The translations under genes were made by a program, and so were the position numbers. Source: CAVYYW01 sp963772845 (lineage in GTDB: Bacteria; Bacillota; Bacilli; Bacillales; Sporolactobacillaceae). Taken from it: 64,000 nucleotides of DNA. Numbering within the stretch: position 1 is the first letter of the stretch; every line of letters begins with the position of its first letter. Where the stretch lies: NCBI GenBank assembly GCA_963772845.1, contig CAVYYW010000014.1:930001-994000 (forward strand), given 5' to 3'. Positions 1-9,635 of the stretch are shown here, piece by piece. Under the pieces are notes generated by a model. The model worked only from the letters and a program-made list of their open reading frames with translations, did not search any database and was not told where the DNA came from.

Positions 1-2
1 TG

Positions 3-2651
3 TTTACGACCCGTAAAAAAATTGAAAATGAGCGGTTACTCCGCCTCAATGCCTTTCATGAAGCTTTTCAAAAAAACACTCAAACATTGGAGTGGAATAC
101 GAGAGATCAGCTTATGAAAACGGCAAAGTCAGCATTTGGATTTCAGGAAGAAGAGCTTGCGAGTGTTTATGAGTTATCTGTCAAAAGCACGCCGGAGGAG
201 CTGCAGCATTCTGTTCAGAAAGGTGCCCAGTCATCCGGTCAGTATGTTCTGAACTATACAGAGAATATCGCGGATCAATTCAAAAAGAAAATGAGAAGAA
301 AAGCACTTGACTGGATAGAACAATTATCTATTCAATTTACTCAAAAATCGGCTTCAGAAAAACAATCACTGAAAACAGATCTAGCTAAGCGGGAAGAAGA
401 AATCAGCACCCTTTCATCGGTCTTAGCAAGGCGTGATAAGCTAAGAGCACATGAAGAAACGCTGTTGGAACTTCTGGATCATCAGGTGCATTCCGATAAG
501 AAAGCTGCAGAATTAATTCCACAGTTTGAAAAAGCATATCGTAAAGCAGAAGCTTCGGTTCCTCTCTTGACTCTTGAAGAGGCTTTATCACAATTGGAAA
601 AAAATGAGAAAAAAACCGTTTCAAACACATTTTCTGAAGAAAAAGAACAAAAAAAACCTCAAGATATCATACCTGATAATAGTGAGGCACTTTGGGCGAA
701 TACACTTAGTAAAGCGGCAGAAACGCTTCTTCCGTTAGTGGAATACTCCGAACAGGCTGAACAGCTGAAGAAGCGGGCTGGCCGCATACGTAATAATGAG
801 ATGACGATCGCGTTATTTGGAGCATTCAGCGCAGGAAAAACGTCGTTCGCCAATGCTCTATTAGGCGAACAGGTTCTTCCTGTCTCTCCGAATCCAACCA
901 CTGCTGTGATCAGTCAGATTCGATCAGCCACAGAGGATTTCGAGCATAAAAAAGTCGAAATCAAATTAAAATCCAGTGATCAGTTATTATCTGATGTTCA
1001 AGAGTCTCTAACCTTATTTAATGAGACGATCAGCCGGTTTGAAGAGCTTCCTGAGCTGCTATCCAAAGTCAGACATAAAGATCAGTCTGCTGAGTTAAAG
1101 CTTCACTATGCATTTTTGCAGGCTGTCACTGCCGGTTTGAATGAGCTTCTCCCATCGATTGGGAACACTCTGGTCATGGACCTTGAGGAAGCGCACGATA
1201 TGATTGCCAACGAGGTTAAATCCTGCTTTATTGAATATGCAACAATCTATTATGACGCACCACTTACAAAGCAAGGCATCGTATTGGTTGATACACCTGG
1301 TGCAGATTCGATTAACGCACGTCATACTGATGTAGCATTTAATTATATTAAAAATGCAGACGCCATTCTATTTGTTACGTATTACAATCATGCTTTTTCG
1401 AAAGCGGACCGTGAGTTTTTAATTCAGCTCGGGCGTGTTAAAGATACGTTCAGTATGGATAAAATGTTTTTCATAGTAAATGCATCAGATCTTGCTGAAA
1501 GTGCAGCCGAAGAACAGCAGGTCATTCAATATATTGCTTCCCAATTGTTAACTTTTGGGATCAGGCAGCCAAGGATATTCGGGGTTTCCAGCAAGCTTGC
1601 ATTAATGAGAAGTTCGCTTAAAAAAGACGGTTTGACCACTGAAGAAAAAAAGGCCGTCAATACTTTTATTCAGCGCCGCAAGCTGGATGATTCTTTAACA
1701 GAAACCATGCTTCATCAACAGTCAGGCCTAAGTAAATTCGAGAATTCCTTAAAATCATTTATTGTCAATGATTTGCTCATGCAGACGGCTCAGACCGGCT
1801 TCAAAGAAATTGAACGAATTACGAATCGTCTTCAAGAAACAATCAGGAACCTGTCTTTAAATGAGTCAGAGCGAGCAGAAAAACAGCTTGTCTATGAAAA
1901 GACACGTACTAAAATTCAATCATCTTTGAACCAGGATTCCAGCAATGCATTCGAAACGGGCCTTCTGCAAAGCATTGACGAATGGTTTTATTATGTAAAA
2001 AAGCGTGTCATGTTAAGATACCTTGATGAATTTTCAGCTTATATCAACCCTTCTCAATTTCAGGAAAAAGGCGTAAGCCATGATGCCCATCTGCTTGATC
2101 AAATTGACAGGTTGATTGCCTTTTTGTCTTACGATATCGATCAGGAAATGCGGGCGACTTATTTAAGAATTGAGGCATCAATCAGAAAATCGTTGCAACA
2201 TCAAAGTGAGCATCTGCAGCAAATTATTAATGCCTATCTTCCAGATTGGTCAGCACCAGCTGAAGATGAACCGAATTTCGACACTGCCGGTATTCCCGTC
2301 CATTTAGAAAAGGATCATGTTTCTGATCTGAAATCGTTAACAAAATATTTTAAGAATAGCCGTCAATTCTTCGAAAAAGAAGGTAATAAAAAACTGCGTG
2401 ATGCATTGGAACAAAAATTAGATCAGCCAATTAGTTCTGTACTTGAAAAAAACAGGGAAAATGCGAGAGATTATTATCACTCGCTTTTCAAAAAAGCTGA
2501 AAAATCGCAACGCACACGCATTGAGGAAGACTGCATCAGCCAAATCAATGTTTATCAAAAACAGTTAACATTAGCAGAAAATGAAAAACCAAAATATGAA
2601 GAAGTTCTCAGAGATCTTAAAAACCTCTCTGAATCTGTTTCATTTGAATAA
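3..2651 (+). CDS. dynA: Dynamin family GTPase, DynA/YpbR-like (5' end outside the window)
   Basis: The reading frame is open from the left edge, so this is the C-terminal part (about 880 residues) of a longer protein. A GTPase domain is clear: the P-loop GAFSAGKTS lies near 820-846, the G3 motif DTPGADS near 1291-1311, and a G4-like NASD follows near 1480. Long helical, charged flanks with predicted coiled coil follow, as in bacterial dynamins. DynA of Bacillus is about 1190 residues with two fused GTPase units; the part seen here would be the second unit. Family knowledge places DynA at the membrane, tethering and fusing bilayers and protecting against phage or antibiotic damage. The assignment to the two-GTPase form is inferred, because the first unit is off the edge. 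Confidence 0.85.
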   Translation, partial: FTTRKKIENERLLRLNAFHEAFQKNTQTLEWNTRDQLMKTAKSAFGFQEEELASVYELSVKSTPEELQHSVQKGAQSSGQYVLNYTENIADQFKKKMRRKALDWIEQLSIQFTQKSASEKQSLKTDLAKREEEISTLSSVLARRDKLRAHEETLLELLDHQVHSDKKAAELIPQFEKAYRKAEASVPLLTLEEALSQLEKNEKKTVSNTFSEEKEQKKPQDIIPDNSEALWANTLSKAAETLLPLVEYSEQAEQLKKRAGRIRNNEMTIALFGAFSAGKTSFANALLGEQVLPVSPNPTTAVISQIRSATEDFEHKKVEIKLKSSDQLLSDVQESLTLFNETISRFEELPELLSKVRHKDQSAELKLHYAFLQAVTAGLNELLPSIGNTLVMDLEEAHDMIANEVKSCFIEYATIYYDAPLTKQGIVLVDTPGADSINARHTDVAFNYIKNADAILFVTYYNHAFSKADREFLIQLGRVKDTFSMDKMFFIVNASDLAESAAEEQQVIQYIASQLLTFGIRQPRIFGVSSKLALMRSSLKKDGLTTEEKKAVNTFIQRRKLDDSLTETMLHQQSGLSKFENSLKSFIVNDLLMQTAQTGFKEIERITNRLQETIRNLSLNESERAEKQLVYEKTRTKIQSSLNQDSSNAFETGLLQSIDEWFYYVKKRVMLRYLDEFSAYINPSQFQEKGVSHDAHLLDQIDRLIAFLSYDIDQEMRATYLRIEASIRKSLQHQSEHLQQIINAYLPDWSAPAEDEPNFDTAGIPVHLEKDHVSDLKSLTKYFKNSRQFFEKEGNKKLRDALEQKLDQPISSVLEKNRENARDYYHSLFKKAEKSQRTRIEEDCISQINVYQKQLTLAENEKPKYEEVLRDLKNLSESVSFE

Positions 2652-2656
2652 AAAAA

Positions 2657-2680
2657 AGAACCGGATGGTTGTCCGGTTCT
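2657..2680. terminator. Bidirectional intrinsic terminator
   Basis: A 9-bp stem AGAACCGGA/TCCGGTTCT with a 6-base loop is flanked by A and T runs. It lies between the convergent dynamin gene and the IDEAL-domain gene and can serve both strands. Confidence 0.85.
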
Positions 2681-2687
2681 TTTTTAG

Positions 2688-2915
2688 TTATCTGGTCAAC
2701 TCATTATATTCTTTGGATAAAAGCATAAATGATTCTTTGTTATTTTGCTCCAGGGCAGCATCGATAAGGTCTTTCAACTGGTTAATCCGTTGATTAATAA
2801 TAAGTTCATCCAACATCATCTGAGCATAAATTTCCGTCAATGAGATTTTGGACTTTTGCTCTTTCATCATGGCTAGTGCTTTGACATTGTCTGGGTAGGA
2901 CGATTCTTTTCTCAT
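2688..2915 (-). CDS. Small IDEAL-domain protein
   Basis: This 75-residue protein begins MRKESSYPDN. Its C-terminal half reads like an IDEAL domain: a helix with LDELIINQRI, then LIDAALEQNNKESF and a final acidic/hydrophobic tail. IDEAL-domain proteins are small Firmicutes proteins, mostly of unknown role; a few act as adaptor-like partners of regulators. The frame is open further upstream, to an ATG at 3023 with its own purine-rich site. I prefer the ATG at 2915 because a consensus promoter lies just upstream (2944-2972) and an AAGGGGGCC site precedes it. Function is unknown. Confidence 0.65.
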   Translation of the reverse strand: MRKESSYPDNVKALAMMKEQKSKISLTEIYAQMMLDELIINQRINQLKDLIDAALEQNNKESFMLLSKEYNELTR

Positions 2916-2943
2916 AATAACGGCCCCCTTCTGCCTTTTCACT

Positions 2944-2972
2944 ATTTTACACCCATTGTCTGATTTTTTCAA
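2944..2972 (-). promoter_or_regulatory. SigA-type promoter of the IDEAL-domain gene
   Basis: On the minus strand TTGAAA (2967-2972) and TGTAAAAT (-10 TAAAAT at 2944-2949) are separated by 17 bases. The predicted transcript starts about 20 bases before the gene, which decides in favour of the short start at 2915. Confidence 0.6.
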
Positions 2973-3023
2973 CCATTCTGTAAATAAATGTTTTTTTATT
3001 TTAAAATCTTTTGTTATTCCCAT

Positions 3024-3294
3024 AAAAGCCCCCTTCGTTTGCTAACTCCCTTATCAGATTTTATAAGGGGACAAGCTAAATTATACCCAAATTAACACTC
3101 GCGTTTCGACAGGCGTTTTCTAACAAGGTAACAACACTTGCATCACACCGTTGCCACCCTGTCTTCCGAGTGTGAGTCCCATACTTACAATTTGCCAACA
3201 TGATTTTGCGTGCACATGTAGCACAACGAAGAGAGCTTCTCTCGGCAGACTAAAAGCTGCTGTGAATATGGATCGTTCAGAGAGGTTGCCTAAT
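3024..3294. other. Intergenic stretch without a recognised gene, rich in short stems
   Basis: I see no credible coding frame here. A stem CCCTTAT/ATAAGGG sits at 3048-3069. A minus-strand TATAAT at 3080-3085 could be a promoter for the gene downstream. Between 3110 and 3260 there are several short complementary segments (for example TCACAC/GTGTGA and GAGAG/CTCTC), which would fit a structured RNA, but I do not recognise a known RNA family. Confidence 0.35.
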
Positions 3295-3328
3295 AACAAA
3301 AAAACCCGCCTTTCGGCGAGTTTTTGTT
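3295..3328 (-). terminator. Intrinsic terminator after cshA
   Basis: A CGCC-TTTC-GGCG core is extended by AACAAAAA/TTTTTGTT arms. It lies just downstream of cshA in the direction of its transcription. Confidence 0.7.
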
Positions 3329-3340
3329 AAAGCTATGCGC

Positions 3341-4828
3341 TTAATTCGAAGATTGCGGACGGCTTGGTTTTGATTGACGGCGTCCTTGGCTTTTAAAGCG
3401 GTCTTTGCGGTTGTTATCAAAACGCTGCTGCGGATTGCGTCTTCTTCCACCTCCGCCGCCATGGCTGTGACCACCGCGTGATGACTGATGCCGACGTTCT
3501 CTTTTAGAATTAAGTGGTGATTCAAAAGTCAGTTTGATTGGTGTGTTGTCCGGCTCTTTCGTTAAGGACTTAAGAGCGGCTGCAACCACTTCAACAGGAT
3601 TTGGATGTTTATCAAGCAACGTTTTTGCCGATGATTGATATGCATCAAGGTTACCTGTTTCCAAAGTCTGCTCCATTGTCTGGAATGCTTGATCTTGCTG
3701 ACCCTTCAATGCATCTTGATAAGAAGGCGCTTCAGCTTCTTTCATGGACTGCTTCGTCATTCTTTCAATAGATTTAAGGTGTGACATTTCAGGAGGCGTA
3801 ATAAAAGTGAGAGCCAGTCCTTTTTTACCCGCACGGCCTGTTCTACCGATACGGTGAACATAACTTTCCGGATCCTGAGGAAGATCAAAGTTATAGACGT
3901 GGGTCACATTGCTGATATCCAGTCCACGTGCTGCAACATCTGTTGCGACAAGCAATTCAACCTGATCGTTTTTAAACTTTCTTAAAACAGAATCTCTTTT
4001 TGCCTGAGTCAGGTCGCCATGAATACCTTCAGCCGTATAACCGCGTTTTTGAAGTGCTTCGTAAAGTTCATCGACACGGCGCTTCGTCCGTCCAAATACG
4101 ATAGCACGTTCTGGTGAATGGATATCAAGAAAACGAGTTAAAACGTCAAATTTTTCCCGCTCCTTAACTTTCACGTAGCTTTGATCGATTTGATCAACTG
4201 TTAATGTTTTATTGGCAACCTTTACATGCTTAGGATTCTTCATGAATTTTTCTGCAAGCATCTGTATCGGTCTTGGCATTGTAGCCGAGAATAATAAAGT
4301 CTGGCGTTCAGAAGGCGTTTTTTCAAGTACTGCACGAATGTCATCAATAAAACCCATGTTCAGCATTTCATCTGCTTCATCCAATACAACGTGCTTTACA
4401 TTATCGAGACGAATGGTCCGACGATTAATGTGGTCTAAAAGACGTCCAGGTGTAGCAGAAATGATACTAGGACCTTTTTTCAAAGCACGGATTTGTTTTT
4501 GAATGTCCTGCCCACCGTAAATCGGTACAGAGTTGACGTTCTTATAACGTCCTAATGCATTCAGTTCTTCAGACACCTGTATAGCAAGCTCTCTTGTAGG
4601 AGCGATAATAATACTTTGTATGGAACGGTTTGCAGGATCAGCATCCTCTACTATCGGAATACCGAATGCGACCGTTTTACCGGTGCCGGTTTGTGCTTGC
4701 CCGATCACGTCAACGCCTTCAAGACCAAACGGAATAGCCTGTTCTTGAATCGGAGTCATGCTTTCGAAGCCCATTTTTTCTGTTGCTTTTTGAATGGATT
4801 CACTTACTTGTAGTTCTGAAAATTTCAT
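3341..4828 (-). CDS. cshA: DEAD-box ATP-dependent RNA helicase CshA
   Basis: This 495-residue protein carries the full DEAD-box set. The Q motif TPIQEQA is near residue 25, Walker A AQTGTGKT at 45-52, then PTRELA, the DEAD motif in VVLDEADEMLNMGF, SAT, and in the second RecA domain ARGLDI and HRIGRTGRAG. A basic, Gly/Arg/Ser/Gln-rich C-terminal tail follows, as in CshA of Bacillus, which has nearly the same length. CshA unwinds RNA duplexes and works with the RNA degradosome and in ribosome assembly, with a role in cold adaptation. The gene stands alone with an AAAGGAG ribosome site. A stem of about 34 bases (4874-4907) lies in its upstream region and could be part of its leader. Confidence 0.93.
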   Translation of the reverse strand: MKFSELQVSESIQKATEKMGFESMTPIQEQAIPFGLEGVDVIGQAQTGTGKTVAFGIPIVEDADPANRSIQSIIIAPTRELAIQVSEELNALGRYKNVNSVPIYGGQDIQKQIRALKKGPSIISATPGRLLDHINRRTIRLDNVKHVVLDEADEMLNMGFIDDIRAVLEKTPSERQTLLFSATMPRPIQMLAEKFMKNPKHVKVANKTLTVDQIDQSYVKVKEREKFDVLTRFLDIHSPERAIVFGRTKRRVDELYEALQKRGYTAEGIHGDLTQAKRDSVLRKFKNDQVELLVATDVAARGLDISNVTHVYNFDLPQDPESYVHRIGRTGRAGKKGLALTFITPPEMSHLKSIERMTKQSMKEAEAPSYQDALKGQQDQAFQTMEQTLETGNLDAYQSSAKTLLDKHPNPVEVVAAALKSLTKEPDNTPIKLTFESPLNSKRERRHQSSRGGHSHGGGGGRRRNPQQRFDNNRKDRFKSQGRRQSKPSRPQSSN

Positions 4829-5190
4829 TAATTAATTTCTTCTCCTTTATAAACCAATTTTATCTCAAACAGGAAGGCATCTCCCATTTCACAATGGAAA
4901 ATGCCTCCTAAACAACCTACTATAATACATGATAGTTCAGTGTTTGCATCATGTGAAACAGTCGTTCATCAAAAGAACACATGATAACTTTATCACGTAA
5001 AAGGAGGAAATGCAATGAAACACATTAATTCATATTGAAAATTTATTTCGTCTCAATAATACTATTCCCATTTAGAGTGAATCAATCCCACCGCCACATT
5101 TTACAAGTCCTTCTTTTTTAACATCTCGTGATAAGTTTGTTAAAATAAAATATGTTACTAATTCACTTACGAATCGAGGCGCGTACTATT
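4829..5190. other. Divergent intergenic region between cshA and zwf
   Basis: The region holds a bulged hairpin at 4874-4907, a TATAAT at 4921-4926 and, at 5015-5038, a 7-codon frame (MKHINSY) preceded by a near-perfect AAAGGAGG site (see findings). No larger gene is visible. The zwf promoter is probably near 5130-5155, where TTGTTAAAATAAAAT occurs. Confidence 0.4.
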
Positions 5191-6666
5191 ATGTCTATAG
5201 AAACAAATGAAGCAACTGCTGTCATTTTATTTGGGGCAACAGGTGATCTTGCTAAAAGGAAACTTTATCCTGCCCTCTATAATCTCTATAAGAAAAACCA
5301 GAAATTCGCTGTGATTGGTGTGGCAAGACGTGATATTGACCATTCAGCTTTTCGTGAAATGGTGGAAGAATCCTTAAAAAACCATAAGGAGGAAGATGAA
5401 AACCTTCAGGATTTCATTGACCGTTTTTATTACCATTCCTTAAATGTACAGGAGAGTTCAGAATACCGTGAATTGGGAGATCTTGCTGACCAGATTAATG
5501 AGGAATACGATCTTCAGGGTAACCGTATTTTTTATATGTCCCTTGCTCCAGAGTTCTTTTCAACCGTCACACTAAATTTGAAAGCAGAAGGTCTTACTGA
5601 TAATAAAGGCTGGAAGCGCCTGGTGATTGAAAAACCTTTCGGAAGGGATCTCGATTCTGCTACAGAACTTAATAACGACATTCATAAAGTATTCGAAGAA
5701 AATGAAATTTATCGGATTGATCATTACTTAGGAAAAGAAATGGTGCAAAATATCCAGGTCATCCGCTTTGCGAACCCTATTTTCGAATCGATTTGGAACA
5801 ACAGATACATCTCAAACGTTCAAATCACCTCAAGTGAAACACTTGGTGTTGAGGAAAGAGCAAGCTACTATGATCAGACTGGTGCTTTAATGGATATGGT
5901 GCAAAACCACATGCTTCAGATGGTCGCTCTGACAGCGATGGATCCACCAAGCCGTTTTGAGACTGAAGACATTCGGGATGAGAAAGTAAAAGTTTTAAAA
6001 TCCATTCGTCCGATCACAAATAAAAATATTCAAAACCAGGTTATTAAAGGACAATATACACGGGGAACCATGCCAAACGGTCATATCGTGCGAGGCTACC
6101 GTGAAGAGGAAAACATTAAAGAAAATTCCGCAACGGAAACATTTGTCGCAGCAAAAATTTATATTGATAATTTCCGCTGGGCAGGAGTGCCTTTCTATAT
6201 CCGAACCGGCAAAAGATTAAGCGTAAAATCAACTGAAATTGTTATTCAATTTAAAGATGCACCACAAAATCCTTACTTTAATAATTTCAGTGACATACAG
6301 CCAAATATTCTGGTCATTCATGTTCAGCCTGATGAAGGTCTTTCCCTAAAATTAAATGCGAAAAAATTCAGCTCAGGCGGCGATACTTTACCAATAACGA
6401 TGGAATTCTCAAACAGCGATCTTGATGGACCGGACGCTTATCAACGTTTAATTCATGACTGCATGAACGGAGATTCCACTAACTTCACACGCTGGGATGA
6501 AGTTGCGTTGTCATGGCAATACGTTGATGCGATCAGGAAAGCATTTGATCAGACAAATATTCCGCTGGACCGGTATGAAGCTGGATCAATGGGTCCTGCT
6601 TCTGCTTTTGAGCTCCTCGATAAAGATAATTTTCACTGGTGGCCAGTAACCAAAGCTGAAAATTAA
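5191..6666 (+). CDS. zwf: Glucose-6-phosphate 1-dehydrogenase
   Basis: The 491-residue enzyme oxidises glucose 6-phosphate to 6-phosphogluconolactone with NADP, the entry step of the oxidative pentose phosphate pathway. The N-terminal nucleotide motif GATGDLAKRK and the active-site block RIDHYLGKE (about residue 175) are intact, and the length matches the family. An ATG at 5152 in the same frame lacks a ribosome site. The ATG at 5191 follows a GAGGCG site and gives the standard N-terminus, so it is preferred. A 6-phosphogluconate dehydrogenase gene lies 0.7 kb downstream on the other strand. Confidence 0.95.
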   Translation: MSIETNEATAVILFGATGDLAKRKLYPALYNLYKKNQKFAVIGVARRDIDHSAFREMVEESLKNHKEEDENLQDFIDRFYYHSLNVQESSEYRELGDLADQINEEYDLQGNRIFYMSLAPEFFSTVTLNLKAEGLTDNKGWKRLVIEKPFGRDLDSATELNNDIHKVFEENEIYRIDHYLGKEMVQNIQVIRFANPIFESIWNNRYISNVQITSSETLGVEERASYYDQTGALMDMVQNHMLQMVALTAMDPPSRFETEDIRDEKVKVLKSIRPITNKNIQNQVIKGQYTRGTMPNGHIVRGYREEENIKENSATETFVAAKIYIDNFRWAGVPFYIRTGKRLSVKSTEIVIQFKDAPQNPYFNNFSDIQPNILVIHVQPDEGLSLKLNAKKFSSGGDTLPITMEFSNSDLDGPDAYQRLIHDCMNGDSTNFTRWDEVALSWQYVDAIRKAFDQTNIPLDRYEAGSMGPASAFELLDKDNFHWWPVTKAEN

Positions 6667-6692
6667 TAAAAATAAAAAGGAGAGAACAAAAA

Positions 6693-7313
6693 ATGAATGT
6701 CTATGATATATCCCTCCCTATTTATGAGGGAATGCCTGTATATAAAAATAAAGAAGAGAAACAGCCGGAAATAAAAGCATTATCTGACCATCAGACGGGT
6801 CATGTGTATGAATCCCGATTAAGTATGGATGCACATACAGGAACGCATATTGATGCCCCTCTCCATATGATAAAAAATGGCGACACAATTGAATCAATTG
6901 CGATTGAGGATCTCGTCACCGACGTAAAGGTCTTTGACTTAACGCATCTTAAGACAAACATTACAGAAGAAGACCTTAAGGACTTGAACATCAGCAAAGG
7001 TGATTTTGTACTCTTTAAAACGTCCAATTCATTCGATGAAACATTTAATTTTGACTTTATTTACTTAGAAGAAAGTGGAGCAAGACTCCTTGCTGAAAAA
7101 GCCATTAAAGGCATTGGTATTGACGGTCTTGGCGTAGAAAGAAGCCAACCCGAGCATCCAACCCACAAACAATTATTTAATGCAAATGTGATTATTATAG
7201 AGGGTCTTAAGCTCGATAAAATCGAACCCGGCAGTTACCGCATGGTTGCAGCACCACTTAAACTGCGGGGAATTGATGCCTCCCCTGCCCGTGTCTTATT
7301 ATTTGATAAATAA
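6693..7313 (+). CDS. Cyclase family protein (KynB-like metal-dependent hydrolase)
   Basis: This 206-residue protein shows the cyclase/arylformamidase signature HTGTHIDAPLH near residue 49, with the metal-binding His and Asp residues, and an internal GIGIDGLGVERS segment. Family members hydrolyse formylkynurenine, isatin or related amides. The real substrate cannot be told from sequence, and no tryptophan-degradation genes are nearby. It starts 26 bases after zwf with an AAGGAGAG site, so it may be cotranscribed with zwf. Confidence 0.75.
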   Translation: MNVYDISLPIYEGMPVYKNKEEKQPEIKALSDHQTGHVYESRLSMDAHTGTHIDAPLHMIKNGDTIESIAIEDLVTDVKVFDLTHLKTNITEEDLKDLNISKGDFVLFKTSNSFDETFNFDFIYLEESGARLLAEKAIKGIGIDGLGVERSQPEHPTHKQLFNANVIIIEGLKLDKIEPGSYRMVAAPLKLRGIDASPARVLLFDK

Positions 7314-7316
7314 TAC

Positions 7317-7352
7317 AAAAAGGATCGCCTTTTAAAAGGCGATCCTTTTTTT
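7317..7352. terminator. Bidirectional intrinsic terminator
   Basis: A strong stem AAAAGGATCGCC/GGCGATCCTTTT ends in a T run on both strands. It lies between the convergent cyclase and 6-phosphogluconate dehydrogenase genes. Confidence 0.9.
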
Positions 7353-7362
7353 ACTTTTATTC

Positions 7363-8259
7363 TTATTTTTTCACTGTGGCATGTCCGCCAAACTCATTAC
7401 GTAAAGCTGAGACGACTTTGCCGGTAAATGTGTCATCTTCCTGTGAGCGGTAGCGCATCATCAGAGACAAAGCAATAACCGGTGTTGGAACTTCAAACTC
7501 AAGAGCAGCATCAACGGTCCACTTTCCTTCTCCCGATGAATTCATAACGCCACGGATCCCATCCAGTTTAGGATCTTTAGAAAATGCACTTTCCGTCAGA
7601 TCCATTAACCAGCTTCGGATAACTGAGCCATTGGACCATACGCTTGCAACTTTTTCATAATCAAATTCAAAATTACTCTTTTCAAGAACTTCAAAGCCTT
7701 CAGCAATCGAAGCCATCATTCCATACTCAATGCCGTTGTGGACCATCTTAAGAAAATGTCCGCCAGCCGGTTCGTTAGAGAAATGGTAGCCTTTCTCAAC
7801 GGCTGTATCTTTAAAGAGAGGTTCAACACGAGAAAATGCTTTTTGGTCCCCGCCGATCATATAGCAGGCGCCTTCCCTTGCTCCGCTTACTCCGCCGGAC
7901 GTTCCGACATCAATGAATGAAATGCCTTGTTCCTTCAGTTCATTGTATCTCCTAAGAGAATCCTTATAATTTGAGTTTCCAGCATCAATGACGATATCTC
8001 CTTCACCAAGTAAAGGTGTGATATCTTTAAGAACACTTTCAAGAATTTCTCCTGCCGGCACCATTAGCCAAATAACTCTTGGCGTCTCAAGGTTATCGAC
8101 AAGTTCCTGATAAGAAGATGTGCCTTTTGCACCCTCTTTTGCAATTGCTTGTACCGCTTCTTCGTTGACATCGAAAGCTACAACCTCATGCTTGTGGTCC
8201 ATCAAGTTCAATCCAAGATTGTACCCCATCTTTCCAAGTCCAATTAATCCTAATTTCAT
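7363..8259 (-). CDS. gnd: 6-phosphogluconate dehydrogenase (decarboxylating), short NAD-type
   Basis: The protein is 298 residues, the short form of the family (YqeC-like) rather than the 470-residue NADP enzyme. The Rossmann motif GLIGLGKMG is at the N-terminus. The substrate block GTSGGVSGAREG and the catalytic Lys region GGHFLKMVHNGIEYG are present. It converts 6-phosphogluconate to ribulose 5-phosphate and CO2. A TTG at 8277 is in frame, but the GAAGGAGAG site places the start at the ATG 8259. Its position opposite zwf suggests a paired supply of pentose phosphate. Confidence 0.88.
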   Translation of the reverse strand: MKLGLIGLGKMGYNLGLNLMDHKHEVVAFDVNEEAVQAIAKEGAKGTSSYQELVDNLETPRVIWLMVPAGEILESVLKDITPLLGEGDIVIDAGNSNYKDSLRRYNELKEQGISFIDVGTSGGVSGAREGACYMIGGDQKAFSRVEPLFKDTAVEKGYHFSNEPAGGHFLKMVHNGIEYGMMASIAEGFEVLEKSNFEFDYEKVASVWSNGSVIRSWLMDLTESAFSKDPKLDGIRGVMNSSGEGKWTVDAALEFEVPTPVIALSLMMRYRSQEDDTFTGKVVSALRNEFGGHATVKK

Positions 8260-8302
8260 TTCATTCTCTCCTTCCAATCAATCCATTACCTTTGCTATTT
8301 TA

Positions 8303-9530
8303 TCATATTGGATGCTGTTTTCCTTCACCAATCGACTTTTTATTAGGATAAAAAAAGAAAATAAAAAGTAATGCGCTTACAAGACTTAATATTGCCGCTA
8401 GAATGAACATAAAGGTTTTTGAGGAGTTCATCAAAAGTGCAAATATTGGCGGGACCAAGCGCCACACCGAGAAATCTCATCGCACTGTATAAGCTTGAGA
8501 GGGTACCGCGTTCTTCTTTTTCGATATTTTCAGTAATCAGCGCATCGAGGCACGGAAGAAGCATCCCCATTCCAAGGCCGCTCACGGAGAAAATAATTAA
8601 AAACATTTTTAATGTTGAAACAAAGCTTAGTGTAAATGAAGCGAGACATACAAGAGCAAAGCCAGCCACACTTAGCCACTTCATTAAGCCACTTTTTTGA
8701 CCAATAATTTTGCCTGAAAAAAGAGATGCAGCTGAAAGAGCGATAAGTGGGAGACTGATCCAAAGTCCCTTTTTCAAGGAAGAAAGATGATACTTCTTCT
8801 CCATCCATTCCGATAGGTAAAATAAAGAACCAAATAATATAAACATTACGATGGCGCCAGTAATAAAAATAATGAGCAGCCATTTATAATTTTTTATAAA
8901 GGTTTTTTTTGCATGCTCAAAAAACGTTTTTATCGTTGGCGGTTCTTCCTGTTCTGTCGGAGCTTTTACAAATACCCCCACAAGAAGGATAGCAAGTAAA
9001 CAAAGGATAGGTATGAAGACAAACGGAAGAAACCATATCAGGGTCGCGAGCCCTGCGCCTGCGATCGGACTTAACACCTTTCCGACGGTATTTGATGTTT
9101 CAATAACCCCCAAAGCGTGACTTGTTTCTTCTTTTTCCTTAAAAAGATCTCCAATCAAAGGCAAGACAACAGGAAACGCGCCTGAAGCGCCAATTCCCTG
9201 CAACAGGCGACCGAACATAATCCATACATAAGAATTCGAAAAAAACCATGCACCGGCTGCGGAAATAACGCCGCCTGCACCTGTAATAATTAAACTGATT
9301 ATTATTATTTTCTTTCGGCCGAACCGGTCCGATAAATAGCCTGCCACCGGAATGAAGAAAATAGCAACAATTGAATAAATGGTAATGATCATTGATGACT
9401 GAAACGGACTCACTTTTAGTTCTTTTTCAATTAATGGGAGGACTGGAATAAGCATCGAATTCCCAAGCGTCATAAGCAAAGGAATAGATGCCAGCGCCAT
9501 CAGATCTAATTGTTTTTTTTGCTCTGCCAT
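8303..9530 (-). pseudogene. MFS efflux transporter (one frameshift near the C-terminus)
   Basis: The intact part is a 12-helix major facilitator of the drug/H+ antiporter type. The loop motif GYLSDRFGRKKIII follows helix 2, and a large central loop separates the halves. After ALGP the annotated frame reads into nonsense. Deleting one base in the run at 8451-8453 restores PPIFALLMNSSKTF, a last hydrophobic helix and a stop at 8303. The protein would then be about 408 residues. A GGAGG site favours the second ATG at 9530. Substrate unknown. The shift may be a sequence error. Confidence 0.8.
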
Positions 9531-9635
9531 CATGTACCTCCATCGTTATAGTACCTTTATCTTGAGTGAGTGGTATAAAATTTATGCACGAAACTCAAGC
9601 TATTAACGAAGCCACTGATCGAGGAAGTGTTGGAA

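Noticed and set aside
5036..5038. TGA after MKHINSY as a Sec codon
   Set aside because: The frame ends again after six codons (KFISSQ), with no known motif and no suitable hairpin.
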